Position numbers and translations under genes: made by a program
Part shown: positions 43,373-53,217 of the stretch, in pieces
Layout of the letters: each line of letters begins with the position of its first letter
Numbering within the stretch: position 1 is the stretch's first letter
Notes under the pieces: model-generated
Told to the model about the DNA's origin: nothing
Databases searched by the model: none
What the model saw: only the letters and a program-made list of their open reading frames with translations
NCBI RefSeq assembly: GCF_009806575.1
Contig: NZ_CP047096.1
Span: 1-64,000 of the forward strand
Length of the DNA: 64,000 nt
Source of the DNA: Rossellomorea marisflavi
Lineage (GTDB): Bacteria > Bacillota > Bacilli > Bacillales > Bacillaceae_B
Reading direction: 5' to 3'

Positions 43373-43458
43373 TAACAAAATGAGCCATACAGAATGTACT
43401 CTTACCGGTTGATAATAAACGTTCAAACATACGAAATAACCTCCCCAAATCGTGGAGG

Positions 43459-44529
43459 TTATTTTTCTTGTAGAGGAAGAGCAATATATACGCAACTACC
43501 TTTACCAGGCATGCTTTCAATCCAGATGTTTCCTTGGTGAGCATCTATGAGTTGCTTGGCAATAGTAAGACCTATTCCGCTTCCCCCGTATCGACGATTT
43601 CTCGATTTCTCCGTTCGGTAAAATCGTTCGAACACTCTATTTGCTTCATCCGTCCCCATCCCGATGCCCGTGTCTTTAATGATGATTTGGATGTCTTCTT
43701 TTCCTATTTGCGTCTCTACCGTGACAGTTCCTCCTTTAGGTGTGAACTTCAGAGCATTTGTTAATACATTCAGAAAGACTTGTATCAACCGATTTCTATC
43801 GAATGGTAGGTAACAACTACATTCTTTAAAATAGAGCTCTACTCCTTTTCGATTGAATGATTCTTTAATCGTTTCGATGCTTTGCTGAATGACTTTCCCA
43901 ATATCTTCCCTCTCCTTGGTCAAACTAAAATCTGGAGCTTCATAGGCAGTAAGTTGCTCCAAATCTTCGACTAATGAAATCAGTCGTTCGATTTCCTCTC
44001 TGAAGGAATGGAGACGTTCTGTCGTTATCTCAAAAACTCCATCTACCATTGCTTCAATATGGCTCTTAAGAGTCGTAAGGGGTGTTCTCAATTCATGAGC
44101 GATATCACTGGTCATATTCACCCGAGCAAGTTCTTGCTCCTCCAGTTGAGAAGCAAGCCTATTGAGGGAATGGGCCAGTTCCTGTAGCTCATCGTTCCCT
44201 TTAGTGTGTACTCTAATTTTAAGATCCCCTTTAGTCATTTCTTCTGCCGCTTTCCTCATGTCCACAAGTGGTCGCGAAAGCTTCCTAGCCACTACATAAC
44301 TCAGAAGGCATACCAATAAAAACACCCCTAAACTTGTCCATAAGATAGAACCTAGAACCGCTCTTTCAAAATGGAGTACCAAGGGCTTAAAGGCGGCAAA
44401 ATTCGGAACATCCATCTTAAACATTTCAAAATGGTAATGTACTTCAAGAACAATAATAATACTTGCCAATGCTAAGATTAATGTTGCCATTAAAGTAAAG
44501 ATAACTGTAAGTCGTGCATGTAACTTCAT
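43459..44529 (-). CDS. Sensor histidine kinase
   Basis: 356 residues. Two membrane helices (about 12-32 and 60-82) enclose a short extracytoplasmic loop, followed by HAMP, the H box DIAHELRTPLTTLKSH, N box NVLTNALKFTPKGG, G1 DTGIGMG, and G2 GGSGIGLTIAKQL. The loop of only about 25 residues suggests sensing at or in the membrane. Start overlaps the response-regulator stop (ATGA). Probably copper or envelope stress, judging by neighbours. Confidence 0.88.
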   Translation of the reverse strand: MKLHARLTVIFTLMATLILALASIIIVLEVHYHFEMFKMDVPNFAAFKPLVLHFERAVLGSILWTSLGVFLLVCLLSYVVARKLSRPLVDMRKAAEEMTKGDLKIRVHTKGNDELQELAHSLNRLASQLEEQELARVNMTSDIAHELRTPLTTLKSHIEAMVDGVFEITTERLHSFREEIERLISLVEDLEQLTAYEAPDFSLTKEREDIGKVIQQSIETIKESFNRKGVELYFKECSCYLPFDRNRLIQVFLNVLTNALKFTPKGGTVTVETQIGKEDIQIIIKDTGIGMGTDEANRVFERFYRTEKSRNRRYGGSGIGLTIAKQLIDAHQGNIWIESMPGKGSCVYIALPLQEK

Positions 44530-45221
44530 GATGAATCCCCTTTGAACCTGTATCCAATCCCAAATACGGTTTGAATGAACGATGGATGTTTTGGATTAGG
44601 TTCGATTTTATATCGGAGGTTTTTAATGTGCTGATCAATGGTACGTGTTTCCCCTTCATAATCAAAACCTAACACTTTTTCTACCAGTTCTTCTCTCGAA
44701 AATGTGCGGTTTGGGTGCCTTGCGAGAACAAGTAGTGTTTTAAATTCAACCTTTGTTAAACCCACTGATTTTCCTTCTCTATACACTTCTTGGGCGCTAG
44801 CATCAATTGTTAAGTCACCCTTATCATATGAAATACGATCCGCTAGGAGATCATGTTCGTGAACACGTCTAAAAATGGTTTTTACCCGCATCACTAATTC
44901 TTTTGGGCTGAATGGCTTAATCATATAATCATCTGCTCCCAAAGCAAGTCCATTTATCCGTTCATGTTCCCTCACTTTCGCGGTAAGCATTAAAATAGGA
45001 ATGGATGTCTCCTTTCTAAGGATGGTACAAAGCTCTTCCCCGCTCATATCAGGTAACATAAGATCTAAGATGGCAAAATCAATCGAATACGTTCTTATTA
45101 CTGTCAGTGCCTCCTTGGCGGTTACTACCTCTCTTGTATCATAACCTGCGTTGTTTAAATATTTGGAAATCACCTCTGCAATCTTCTCTTCATCATCTAC
45201 AATCAAGATTGTCTTCGCCAC
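44526..45221 (-). CDS. OmpR-family response regulator
   Basis: 231 residues. Receiver domain with acidic pocket VDDEEK, phospho-Asp in FAILDLMLPDMSG, and Lys in MIKPFSPKE; winged-helix output domain (LTKVEFKTLLVLARHPNRTFSREELVEKVLG, RTIDQHIKNLRYKIEP). Pairs with the kinase downstream and likely controls the ydhK-like and Cys-rich genes through the shared 15-base box. Confidence 0.9.
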   Translation of the reverse strand: MAKTILIVDDEEKIAEVISKYLNNAGYDTREVVTAKEALTVIRTYSIDFAILDLMLPDMSGEELCTILRKETSIPILMLTAKVREHERINGLALGADDYMIKPFSPKELVMRVKTIFRRVHEHDLLADRISYDKGDLTIDASAQEVYREGKSVGLTKVEFKTLLVLARHPNRTFSREELVEKVLGFDYEGETRTIDQHIKNLRYKIEPNPKHPSFIQTVFGIGYRFKGDSS

Positions 45222-45381
45222 TAGTGTTCCTCCTCGTATGGGAAACTTCTCTCTATAGGTTATCTTACATGAATAAGTTAAGGTTTAAAAATGCTGGACT
45301 AGACAGAGTAATCCCGGTCATTTTACATCAAGAAAAAATGGAAACCCTCTCACTGGGTCTCCATTTCATGCAACTCTTTTT

Positions 45382-45981
45382 CTATTCAGGTTTCAATTCA
45401 CTCTCAGTTACCCATTTGTGGTTTTTAACTTCTTTTCCACTAGTTGTAGAGGTATAGTCCACCATATAAACAGTTGTTTTTTCAGATGATTCGATGACCG
45501 CTTTAGCCCCTTTCATCCCTTTCATATGATCTGCCTCAAGCGTTACCTCGTCACCTTTTTTAAAATCTTGATCGTCTGCACCCTTAATTTCTTCCTTTAT
45601 AACCCACTTATGATCTTTAACAGGGCTGCCACCTGTTGTTGGTGTGTATGTAACTACATATGCAGTTGTGCCATACGCTCCGGTGATTGTTGCTTTGGCC
45701 CCGTCCATTCCTTCCATGTGGTCGGCAGTGATAACAGCCTCGCTTCCTACTTCATATTTAGGATTTTCAGCTTCACTAAGATTGTTAGGTACTTCTCCAG
45801 AACCATTATGATCCATTCCTTCATGATCCATTCCTTCATGATCCATTCCTTCATGATCCATTCCTTCTTCTTTCATCTCTTTCTTGTCCATCTTGTCATC
45901 ATTATCCGAATTGGAGCAAGCTCCCAGTACAAGAAATACAGAAAGTAGGCTAATGAAGAATATAAGCTGTTTGTTTTTCAT
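45382..45981 (-). CDS. YdhK-like lipoprotein with MDHEG repeats and two DUF1541 domains
   Basis: 199 residues. Lipobox LGACS, then a Met/His/Asp-rich segment with four MDHEG-type units, then two copies of a 60-residue DUF1541 domain (VITADHMEGMDGAKATITGAYG...HKWV and VTLEADHMKGMKGAKAVIE...HKWV). Met and His clusters fit binding of Cu(I). Anchored outside the membrane. Promoter with -10 TATAAT (46023-46028). Confidence 0.87.
   Translation of the reverse strand: MKNKQLIFFISLLSVFLVLGACSNSDNDDKMDKKEMKEEGMDHEGMDHEGMDHEGMDHNGSGEVPNNLSEAENPKYEVGSEAVITADHMEGMDGAKATITGAYGTTAYVVTYTPTTGGSPVKDHKWVIKEEIKGADDQDFKKGDEVTLEADHMKGMKGAKAVIESSEKTTVYMVDYTSTTSGKEVKNHKWVTESELKPE
45808..45866 (-). repeat. Tandem 15-bp repeat encoding MDHEG
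   Basis: Four consecutive units of ATGGATCATGAAGGA within the ydhK-like gene, nearly identical at DNA level, so copy number can vary by slippage. Confidence 0.85.
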
Positions 45982-46022
45982 GATTGCCCCTCCTAGAACA
46001 AATTTTCATCTTGATACACTCC

Positions 46023-46057
46023 ATTATAAAAAGGAATTGTAAAGAAGTTATGAAGAT
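46023..46057 (-). promoter_or_regulatory. Promoter and shared box of the ydhK-like gene
   Basis: Minus-strand TATAAT (46023-46028) lies 14 bases from the box AGAAGTTATGAAGAT (46043-46057 on the plus strand), which takes the place of the -35. Activation by the neighbouring OmpR-type regulator is plausible. Confidence 0.55.
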
Positions 46058-46238
46058 AATTGTTTGTATAGTATTTCAAAGTTTTCTAAGAATAATCACT
46101 TAAGACAAACTAAAAGGTATATGGGATTTTTTCACACTCCTAATTTGATACACCGCCAACAATATTAACAGATAACTACAAAAACCATAATAACGCAAAT
46201 GACGAAATTACTCCGAAAAAGAATCTAATGTAAAATAG

Positions 46239-46607
46239 GATCGAGTGGCGAGGAGTCAGAAACAGCTGATTGAAATTGCGGATCGTCTCCGGGAAGAAGA
46301 TGTAGAACTCGTAAGCATCTTGGAGCAATTGGATACGAGGACAGCGATCGGCAAGGCGATGTTCGGGATGATCGGAGTCATGGCCGAATTAGAGAAAAAC
46401 ATGATCCGTGAGCGAACGTCTGCAGGGTTGGCCGCAGCTCGTGCCAGGGGAAGGCCTAAAATGAATCCGGAAAAGATCCGGTACGCCTTATCCTTATATG
46501 ATGCGCGGGAGATGACGATTTCGGAAATCACTGCGAAAACGGGGGTAAGTAAGTCGCTATTATATAAAGAGCTGAATAAGCGCAATTTGCAGGAGGCTAC
46601 CGAGTAA
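46239..46607 (+). pseudogene. Serine resolvase, N-terminally truncated second copy
   Basis: Starts abruptly in DRVARSQKQLIEIADRL; the first 65 or so residues including the catalytic Ser are missing, while the C-terminus with the helix-turn-helix (EMTISEITAKTGVSKSLLYKEL) is whole. DNA is closely similar to 42430-42821. Followed by the same AGGCTACCGAGTAATCGGTAGCCT terminator type. Confidence 0.85.
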
Positions 46608-46768
46608 TCGGTAGCCTGTTTTTTCACCTTTCATCTATATAGCACTTTGAATGAGAGGGTTACATAATGAAGTATGAAATAAATTAATTTTTTGTAATTA
46701 TATGAATTTTATGGAAATTTTAGATATTTATAGCATAATAACCTTAGACCGGTCAAAATTTTATAGGA

Positions 46769-47524
46769 GTGATTACCCTGCGTTTTAATAAGATGGCTTC
46801 AAAATGTGTAGTTGCGTCAGTTATATTGTTTTCTGGTTTAGGTGTTGGATCTGCCTTCGCATCCCCTTCAAAAGAGAGTGTTTCACTTACAAAAGTACAA
46901 ATGGATGCTATTGAAAGTACTGCTAAAGAAGCAGGAATTGATAAAGCGGAACTTACCAAGGAAGTAAAAGAGCAAGAACTAAAAGCTAAGATGCTAAATA
47001 GTGAAAGTGAACCAAAGAAGTTGGATTACGAAGAAATTGAAAAATACAGAAAACCTGGAACAGATTCCAAATTTGATGCATTAGCTACAAGTAGTTCCGT
47101 TGGTACAGAAGGAGACGTGCTAGCTACAATGGACTCAAGTTCTTCAAAGGGCATATTTAATTACGGACATGCGGCTATTGTGCGATGGGATGATAATTAC
47201 ACAATCGAGGCCTACCCTAATGGAGGGGTTCAATACAAAAAGAACGATTGGAAAACTAGGTATAATAAGGTTAGAGGATTTTGGGTTAAGGGCGCATCAT
47301 TGAGCCATTACGATAAAGCTGAAAATTATGCCAAAGCCCAATTAGGAGAGCCTTACAATACTGGTTTTGGTAAGTGGCCGACAGACAGGTGGTACTGTTC
47401 TCAACTTGTTTGGAGAGCTTGGTATCAGCAAGGGTTTGATATAGATGATGGCGGTTCAGTTGTTTCTCCAGCCGATTTGTATAACAATGATGGTGGTGCT
47501 TTAACCATGTTTTATTCTAAATAA
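46769..47524 (+). CDS. Secreted YiiX/YycO-like papain-fold amidase
   Basis: After a signal peptide (MASKCVVASVILFSGLGVGSAFA) and a charged linker, the domain has the permuted papain-like order: His in NYGHAAIVRWDD, then EAYPNGGVQYKKNDW, and the Cys in DRWYCSQLVWRAWYQ. Predicted cell-wall or lipid amide hydrolase outside the cell. The start is unclear: GTG 46769 overlaps the AGGAG, CTG 46778 has ideal spacing, ATG 46793 is far from it. Confidence 0.75.
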   Translation: MITLRFNKMASKCVVASVILFSGLGVGSAFASPSKESVSLTKVQMDAIESTAKEAGIDKAELTKEVKEQELKAKMLNSESEPKKLDYEEIEKYRKPGTDSKFDALATSSSVGTEGDVLATMDSSSSKGIFNYGHAAIVRWDDNYTIEAYPNGGVQYKKNDWKTRYNKVRGFWVKGASLSHYDKAENYAKAQLGEPYNTGFGKWPTDRWYCSQLVWRAWYQQGFDIDDGGSVVSPADLYNNDGGALTMFYSK

Positions 47525-47588
47525 TGTATGAATATTTTTGGCGAAGATAATTATTTATCTTCGTCCTTCTTTAAAAGGGAGAGTTTCT

Positions 47589-48548
47589 ATGAAAAAAATA
47601 ATTTTGATAGTTATATCTATTTTTTTACTCAGTATCGCTTTTTACATCTCAGAAAATAAATCAAAGTATGATATTGGTCTAATATATACTAATTCTATGG
47701 AGCCAAAAAGCGAATTGGTACGTTATGATTTAGAAAATAAGTCCAAAGAAAAATTATCTATTGATGCCCAAGGCTTAACGAACGTACTAAAACAAGAAAA
47801 CAAGATTTTACTAACAGGTAATCATGGGAATATTCATGTTGAAGTGACTAATAACAAAAAAATTGCACAAAATGATTATGACTTTCCTACAAATTTCTTC
47901 AAAGAATGGGAAAATGTAAAAATTTTTAGTTTGAATAAAGAATTGGAGAAAAATATATTAGTTGTTAAGACTAAAGATGAGGAGAAAAAAAAGGAATTAG
48001 AAGGATTCTTGCGAACAGGCACTATACATAACAATCAAATCTATGTTTTTGCGGACCTAGTTCATAAAAAAAGTTCAATACTATATATATTAGACATGGA
48101 AGGTGAAATTAAGAAACAAATTGAGCTAGATTACCATTTTGCAGACGATATGTTAGTGATAAAGGACGAGCTAGCAATATTGACAAAAGAAAAAATTACA
48201 TATTTGAATACTTCAACACATAAAATTAATTACATAAAATTGCCATTCGAGGACCCTGTTCATATAAACCTTGTTGATGAGAAGTTCCTAATTACATCTT
48301 CCGATGGTGTATTGGGCTTATTTAATGAAAAGTTCGAACTCATAAATTCTATAGACACAAAAAGATTTATAATGAAGACGCGGGTTAAGGATAATAAAAT
48401 ATTTATCTTATTACCTCAGATTGAGGCAGGACAAGATAATAATATTGCTCAGTATTCTTTATCCAAAGATAAAATTAAATTCACAAAAAAGTATAAAATA
48501 CCCGATAACACCGAAGAACTTCTAGTTCAAGATTTTTACTTAGAATAA
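47589..48548 (+). CDS. Exported or membrane-anchored protein, possible beta propeller
   Basis: ATG 47589 (MKKIILIVISIFLLSIAFYIS) follows AAAAGGGAGAG. One N-terminal hydrophobic segment; the rest is made of repeated beta-strand pairs (LLTGNHGNIHVEV, LLITSSDGVLGLF type), suggesting a propeller. Located between the papain-like amidase and a lipoprotein, all in one direction. Family not recognised. Confidence 0.6.
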   Translation: MKKIILIVISIFLLSIAFYISENKSKYDIGLIYTNSMEPKSELVRYDLENKSKEKLSIDAQGLTNVLKQENKILLTGNHGNIHVEVTNNKKIAQNDYDFPTNFFKEWENVKIFSLNKELEKNILVVKTKDEEKKKELEGFLRTGTIHNNQIYVFADLVHKKSSILYILDMEGEIKKQIELDYHFADDMLVIKDELAILTKEKITYLNTSTHKINYIKLPFEDPVHINLVDEKFLITSSDGVLGLFNEKFELINSIDTKRFIMKTRVKDNKIFILLPQIEAGQDNNIAQYSLSKDKIKFTKKYKIPDNTEELLVQDFYLE

Positions 48549-48572
48549 TAATTCAAGGGGGCAACTGTAACT

Positions 48573-49028
48573 ATGAAGAAAATTAAATATGTAATGCTTA
48601 TTACTTTATTATTGATTCTAAGTGCATGTAACAAGGATTTGGCCGACCAAGACCTCCCCTCACCTGACATTTCATACGGAAAAGAAAAAATCAAAACACA
48701 ATCTATCGAGAGATGCTGGGGCCTAGAAGATTGTCAAAAAAAGCAGAAATCCACAGATGATGTAATTGCTAAAGAAGAGATTAATAATCTTATTGAAGCA
48801 CAAGGTGATTCCAATATTTCAATTAAATTCAGTAAGCCTAAGCCTGATACAATTAATTATAAAGTCAGAGAATTAGATGACGAATACATGACCGTAAGCG
48901 AGGATGGTTCAATTTTAGTTCCTGATCAAAAAGGTGTGTACACTTACGACCTTTTAGTGTATTGGAACACAAATAAAGGTCAGACAGAAGGAGAAATTGT
49001 TTACTCTTTTCAAATCGAAAGGAATTAA
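48573..49028 (+). CDS. Lipoprotein, 151 residues
   Basis: Lipobox ILSACN at residue 19. The mature part has one further Cys pair (RCWGLEDCQ) and an immunoglobulin-like C-terminus (SILVPDQKGVYTYDLLVYW). AAGGGGG upstream. Third gene of the 46.7-49 kb cluster. Function unknown. Confidence 0.65.
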   Translation: MKKIKYVMLITLLLILSACNKDLADQDLPSPDISYGKEKIKTQSIERCWGLEDCQKKQKSTDDVIAKEEINNLIEAQGDSNISIKFSKPKPDTINYKVRELDDEYMTVSEDGSILVPDQKGVYTYDLLVYWNTNKGQTEGEIVYSFQIERN

Positions 49029-49068
49029 GGAATGATGGCCCCACCTAAGCCAGATTAAGAAGTCATGA

Positions 49069-49105
49069 AACCAACTAACCATATTTTTATCGGTTGGTTT
49101 TTTGG
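49069..49105 (+). terminator. Terminator of the 46.7-49 kb cluster
   Basis: AAACCAAC pairs with GTTGGTTT and is followed by TTTT. Confidence 0.75.
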
Positions 49106-49186
49106 TGTATCCAAACCTTATTTATGTTATATATGGGGTAGCGTCAGGAAAATGCGGATTTACAACGCTAAGGAAATTCCCATACT

Positions 49187-49231
49187 AAAAAGCCAAATTT
49201 CTCAACATCAATTGAGAAATTTGGCTTTTTC
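49187..49231. terminator. Bidirectional terminator
   Basis: AAAAAGCCAAATTTCTCAA pairs with TTGAGAAATTTGGCTTTTT. Confidence 0.9.
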
Positions 49232-49341
49232 CGTTGCTCAGTTAAAGCGTCCTTTAGTTGTATATTTCCTGTTAATATCCCTTTTGAAGCATAACATTGT
49301 TTTCAATGATCGCACCCGATAGTTGACGCCCATTTTAGAAC

Positions 49342-51471
49342 CTATTCTTTGATTTTCAATAAGCGTAAACTGTTTAATGTTACAAGTAAAGTTGCTCCCA
49401 TATCAGCAAATATAGCTATCCAAAGTGTTAACCAACCGGGCATGACCAAAAGTAATGCCACTAATTTAATCGCCAAAGAGAAGGTAATGTTTTGCTTGAT
49501 GATTGCTAAAGCCTTACGGCTTAATTTTATTGTATATGGCAATTTACTCAAATCATCAGACATTAAGGCGATGTCAGCCGTTTCTAAAGCTGTATCAGTT
49601 CCAGCACCACCCATTGCTACACCAACGGTAGATGCCGCAAGGGCTGGAGCATCATTCACGCCATCTCCGACCATCCCCACACTTTGATGTTTTTCTCGAA
49701 GTTCTTTAATAAAATTAAGCTTATCTTCTGGAAGTAAGTCAGCTTTAATATCCGAAACACCAACTTGTTTTCCGATGGCTGTTGCCGTTCTTTGGTTATC
49801 GCCTGTTAGCATCACTGTTTCGATTCCCATATTGTTCAACTTGCCGATAACTTCTTTAGACGATTCCCTCATTTCATCGGCTACGGCAATAAACGAAAGA
49901 ATTTCTTTTTCTGTTCCTAACACCATCACCGTTTTACCTTGAGTTTGCATATCGGCAATTTTTTCTTTCCTATCGCTTGAAATGCTTCCGTGTAATTCCT
50001 CAAAAAGATTTGGACTTCCCACATAATACATTTCATTATTTATTTTGGCTTTAACGCCTTTACCTGTAATGGATTGAAAATCCTCTACTGTTACTTCGTT
50101 GAATTTTAATCCATTTTCTTCTGCTTTTCGCATAATCGCTGAAGCAAGAGGGTGCTGTGATCCTTTTTCAATGGCTGCTGTTATGGTCATTAATTCATTT
50201 TCATTTCTACCATATGTCACAATGTCTGTTACAGCAGGAATCCCTTTGGTTAATGTTCCTGTTTTATCAAAGGCTATCGCTTTTAAGTGTCCTGCTTCTT
50301 CTAAATGGATACCACCTTTAATTAAAACACCATTTTTCGCTGCATTTCCTATTGCTGTAACCACAGCAACTGGAGTTGAGACTACTAAGGCACAAGGACA
50401 ACCAACCACTAATACAGCTAAGCCTTGATAAATCCATTGGCTCCAGTCTCCGCCAAATAATGGTGGAACTACCGCAATTAAAAGAGCTAGTATGACAATA
50501 GCTGGTGTATAGTATTTTGCAAATTTATCGACAAACGCTTGAGAAGGGGCCCGTTCTGCTTGGGCTTCTTCTACCAAGTGAATGATTTTTGAAAGAGTAG
50601 TATCTTCAACTCGTTTTGTTACTTTAACCTCAAGTAACCCTTCTTCATTCAAGGTTCCTGCAAATACTTCATCATTTGTGGTTTTCGTTACTGGAACACT
50701 TTCACCTGTAATCGCAGCCTGATTTAATGTCGATGTACCTTTAACCACTATTCCATCCATTGCTAACTTTTGACCGGGCTTAACAATCATGATGTCTCCA
50801 ACTTGAATATCATCAACATGAATCATCATTTCTTCATTGCCTCGTCGAATTAACGCTTCTTTTGGGGCAATATCCATTAAAGATTCAATAGATTGACGTG
50901 CTTTATCCATTGAATAACGCTCTAATGCTTCACTAATCGCAAATAGGATAACAACGGTTGCCCCTTCACCCCATTCACCAATGATTGCAGCTCCTATAAT
51001 TGCAATAGTCATAAGCGTATTCATATCGAAATTTAATCTGCTTAGATTTTTGAGACCTTTAATGAATAACGAATATCCACCGATTAAAATGGACGCTGCA
51101 TAACCAATTGTCGGTAGAACATGCTCTTCACCATACTGCTCTCCTAAGAACCAGCTAACTACAAGTAAAAGAGCTGATATATATACCTTAATGTTTTCTT
51201 TCTGCTTCCAAAAAGGTTCTCGTTCTACCCTTTGTTCTTTTTCATCTCGAATTTTTAAATTTTCAAATGCTCCTGCTTTTTCTAATTCTTCAATGGTTGT
51301 CGTCCCTTTAACATAAACTTTAGATGCTCCGAAATTTACTTTCGCATCCTGAACACCGGGAAGTTCTTTAACATTATTTTCAAAAATGGCTGCACAGTTA
51401 GTACAAGTAAATCCTTGAACACGATAGGCTTTCATTTCTTCTTCAGACAGTTTTGCTTTCCCACTAGACAT
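49342..51471 (-). CDS. cadA: CadA cadmium/zinc/lead P1B-type ATPase, staphylococcal type, 709 residues
   Basis: One HMA domain ([15 protein letters not shown]), actuator [14 protein letters not shown] in [41 protein letters not shown]. Size and order match CadA of staphylococcal plasmid pI258. It exports Cd, Zn and Pb. The start overlaps the cadC stop by 8 bases. AT-rich, unlike the other cadA at 26251, so the two were acquired separately. Confidence 0.95.
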   Translation of the reverse strand: MSSGKAKLSEEEMKAYRVQGFTCTNCAAIFENNVKELPGVQDAKVNFGASKVYVKGTTTIEELEKAGAFENLKIRDEKEQRVEREPFWKQKENIKVYISALLLVVSWFLGEQYGEEHVLPTIGYAASILIGGYSLFIKGLKNLSRLNFDMNTLMTIAIIGAAIIGEWGEGATVVILFAISEALERYSMDKARQSIESLMDIAPKEALIRRGNEEMMIHVDDIQVGDIMIVKPGQKLAMDGIVVKGTSTLNQAAITGESVPVTKTTNDEVFAGTLNEEGLLEVKVTKRVEDTTLSKIIHLVEEAQAERAPSQAFVDKFAKYYTPAIVILALLIAVVPPLFGGDWSQWIYQGLAVLVVGCPCALVVSTPVAVVTAIGNAAKNGVLIKGGIHLEEAGHLKAIAFDKTGTLTKGIPAVTDIVTYGRNENELMTITAAIEKGSQHPLASAIMRKAEENGLKFNEVTVEDFQSITGKGVKAKINNEMYYVGSPNLFEELHGSISSDRKEKIADMQTQGKTVMVLGTEKEILSFIAVADEMRESSKEVIGKLNNMGIETVMLTGDNQRTATAIGKQVGVSDIKADLLPEDKLNFIKELREKHQSVGMVGDGVNDAPALAASTVGVAMGGAGTDTALETADIALMSDDLSKLPYTIKLSRKALAIIKQNITFSLAIKLVALLLVMPGWLTLWIAIFADMGATLLVTLNSLRLLKIKE

Positions 51472-51832
51472 TGATCTTCACCTCTTTCTTATGTGCCAAT
51501 GCAATCATCATAATTTGTCTGATATGCTCATCATCTAATGAATAAAATGCAAGTTTTCCCTCTTTTCGAAACTTAACAATCCCTTGCTTATGGAGCGTTC
51601 GCAGGTGATGAGAGGCATTTGCAACCGTAACACCTATAATATTTGCTATATCACACACACACAGTTCGTCATCTTGACATAAAGCATAGGTAATTTTTGC
51701 TCTATTTTCATCTGCAATAGCTTTTAACATTTGGGCAACACTAGAAATATCTACTGTCTGTAAATTACCTTGTATTCGATTGACCTTTTCTTCGTCATAA
51801 CAATAAATTTCACAAGTATCTTTCTTAATCAC
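51464..51832 (-). CDS. cadC: CadC metal-responsive repressor
   Basis: 122 residues. N-terminal [16 protein letters not shown] supplies Cys7 and Cys11, and the alpha-R helix [13 protein letters not shown] supplies the second Cys pair of the Cd/Pb site; DNA recognition in [17 protein letters not shown]. Very close to CadC of pI258. Represses the cad promoter until Cd, Pb or Bi binds. Confidence 0.95.
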   Translation of the reverse strand: MIKKDTCEIYCYDEEKVNRIQGNLQTVDISSVAQMLKAIADENRAKITYALCQDDELCVCDIANIIGVTVANASHHLRTLHKQGIVKFRKEGKLAFYSLDDEHIRQIMMIALAHKKEVKINV

Positions 51833-51850
51833 ATTCTCACCCCAATATCA

Positions 51851-51916
51851 TTCAAGTGTTTATTTGAATATAGTATAACCATTTTTAATAATTCATTCAA
51901 GTGTTTGTTTGAATGA
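51851..51916 (-). promoter_or_regulatory. cad promoter with two CadC operators
   Basis: On the minus strand TTGAAT, 17 bases, TATACT. The dyad TCATTCAAGTG-TTTGTTTGAATGA (51893-51916) and the related TTCAAGTGTTTATTTGAATA (51851-51870) match the known cadC operator pattern TATTCAAATAAAyA.TTGAA. Confidence 0.85.
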
Positions 51917-52032
51917 GTAAAAAAATTCATAAAAAAAGAATTGGAGTACCCAATTCTAATAACAAAATAACCAAACTGCATAAGACTTTAAGTACATAAC
52001 ATTATCTGGCCAATTAATGGAATAGGACTGAA

Positions 52033-52608
52033 CTATTTGTTCTCTTCCGATAGCTTTCTATATAATGAAGCCCTAGACACATTTGTAATTTCACAAATTT
52101 GATTTACAGTCATATTTCCTTCTTTATATAGCTTTACTGCATAATTCATTCCCGCATGATTTTTATGATATTTCTTTATCCGACCTTTAAACTTTCCTTC
52201 TTTCTTAGCCAGCTCAATCCCTTCACGTTGACGCATACGGATAAGATCTCTCTCTAACTGGTTAACACCAGCCATTACTGTAATTAAGAATTGGCTGTAT
52301 GGATTATCCTCTGATAAATCTAGCCATGTATCCTTGAGTGATTTTAAGCTGGCTTTTTTCCTTCGTATGTAATCGATCAATTCAAATAAATCTTGTGTAC
52401 TACGAGTAATTCGAGTTAAATCTGTAACATAAATGGTGTCACCATCTTGTAAGTCCTCTAACATTTTTTGAAGTTGCTCACGTTCCTTCGTTGCCCCAGA
52501 AACTTTTTCTTCGTATATAATATCCATTCCGAATTCGCTTAGCTGCTGAAATTGTCTTGAAGGGTTTTGACTAGTTGAACTGACACGTACATAACCAATT
52601 TTCCGCAA
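52033..52608 (-). CDS. Serine resolvase / invertase (Bin-like)
   Basis: 191 residues. MRKIGYVRVSSTSQNPSRQF has the catalytic Ser in VRVSS; IIYEEKVSGATKER, TRITRSTQDLFELID, and a C-terminal HTH (MTVNQICEITNVSRASLYRKL). Resembles the Bin resolvases of staphylococcal cadmium plasmids, and sits next to cadCA as there. Recombines DNA at a res or inversion site. Confidence 0.88.
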   Translation of the reverse strand: MRKIGYVRVSSTSQNPSRQFQQLSEFGMDIIYEEKVSGATKEREQLQKMLEDLQDGDTIYVTDLTRITRSTQDLFELIDYIRRKKASLKSLKDTWLDLSEDNPYSQFLITVMAGVNQLERDLIRMRQREGIELAKKEGKFKGRIKKYHKNHAGMNYAVKLYKEGNMTVNQICEITNVSRASLYRKLSEENK

Positions 52609-52710
52609 AATATCACCTCACTTTTGAGACAAGTCTTATGAGACGCTCTTAACTATGATTTTACCAGTCTACTTCATTTGTATCAATAGAGTACAGTCTA
52701 CTGATATAAA

Positions 52711-52926
52711 CTAATGAGTCCATGTGACAACGATGAATGGTTTCCCTTCCCATCCCTCATCGATCATTTCTCTGACGGTCTGCTTGTGCGTTTCTCCTTC
52801 GTCGCTCCAATACTTTTCATCCATGTCTAACACATGCGATTTTACTTCAGTGTAAATGGCTTCAGGCTCATCAATGACTTTATCTCTGTACCACTGAATG
52901 GCTTCCTGACCTCTACTAGTTTGCAA
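52711..52926 (-). CDS. Small hypothetical protein, 71 residues
   Basis: Frame MQTSRGQEAIQWYRDKVIDEPEA...GKPFIVVTWTH from a TTG after GAGGCGATG at some distance. Acidic, globular look. May be a 3-prime fragment of a longer gene. Family not recognised. Confidence 0.4.
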   Translation of the reverse strand: MQTSRGQEAIQWYRDKVIDEPEAIYTEVKSHVLDMDEKYWSDEGETHKQTVREMIDEGWEGKPFIVVTWTH

Positions 52927-52994
52927 TGAACCAGTTATATCATCGCCTCAATTATGTATTAAGCCGGCATCCTTAAATTTAGATTCTATACGCT

Positions 52995-53192
52995 TTAAAA
53001 GACCAAGTGTGATCCATGTTGATCAGTTAATATATTTACTACATCCTGGATGAGAACTTCGAACTGCTGGTTTTTCTTTATACCTTCCAAGACCAAGTTA
53101 AGGTCGGCATCTAAAAATTGAACATCAGATCCCTTTTTAAAAGATTGTAATTGCTCCACAAGTAATTCAATCCTGTTTAATGACCCACCCAT
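52995..53192 (-). CDS. Small hypothetical protein, 65 residues
   Basis: ATG 53192 follows AGGAGGAAATCAT. MGGSLNRIELLVEQLQSFKKG then VLEGIKKNQQFEVLIQDVV: mixed alpha/beta. Downstream of the DUF2325 gene by 25 bases. Function unknown. Confidence 0.55.
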   Translation of the reverse strand: MGGSLNRIELLVEQLQSFKKGSDVQFLDADLNLVLEGIKKNQQFEVLIQDVVNILTDQHGSHLVF

Positions 53193-53217
53193 ATGATTTC
53201 CTCCTCCTGATCATCAG

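Noticed and set aside
45808-45866. Regular 15-bp tandem repeats as a possible CRISPR-like or iteron array
   Set aside because: They are in frame and encode MDHEG units of a lipoprotein; no spacers.
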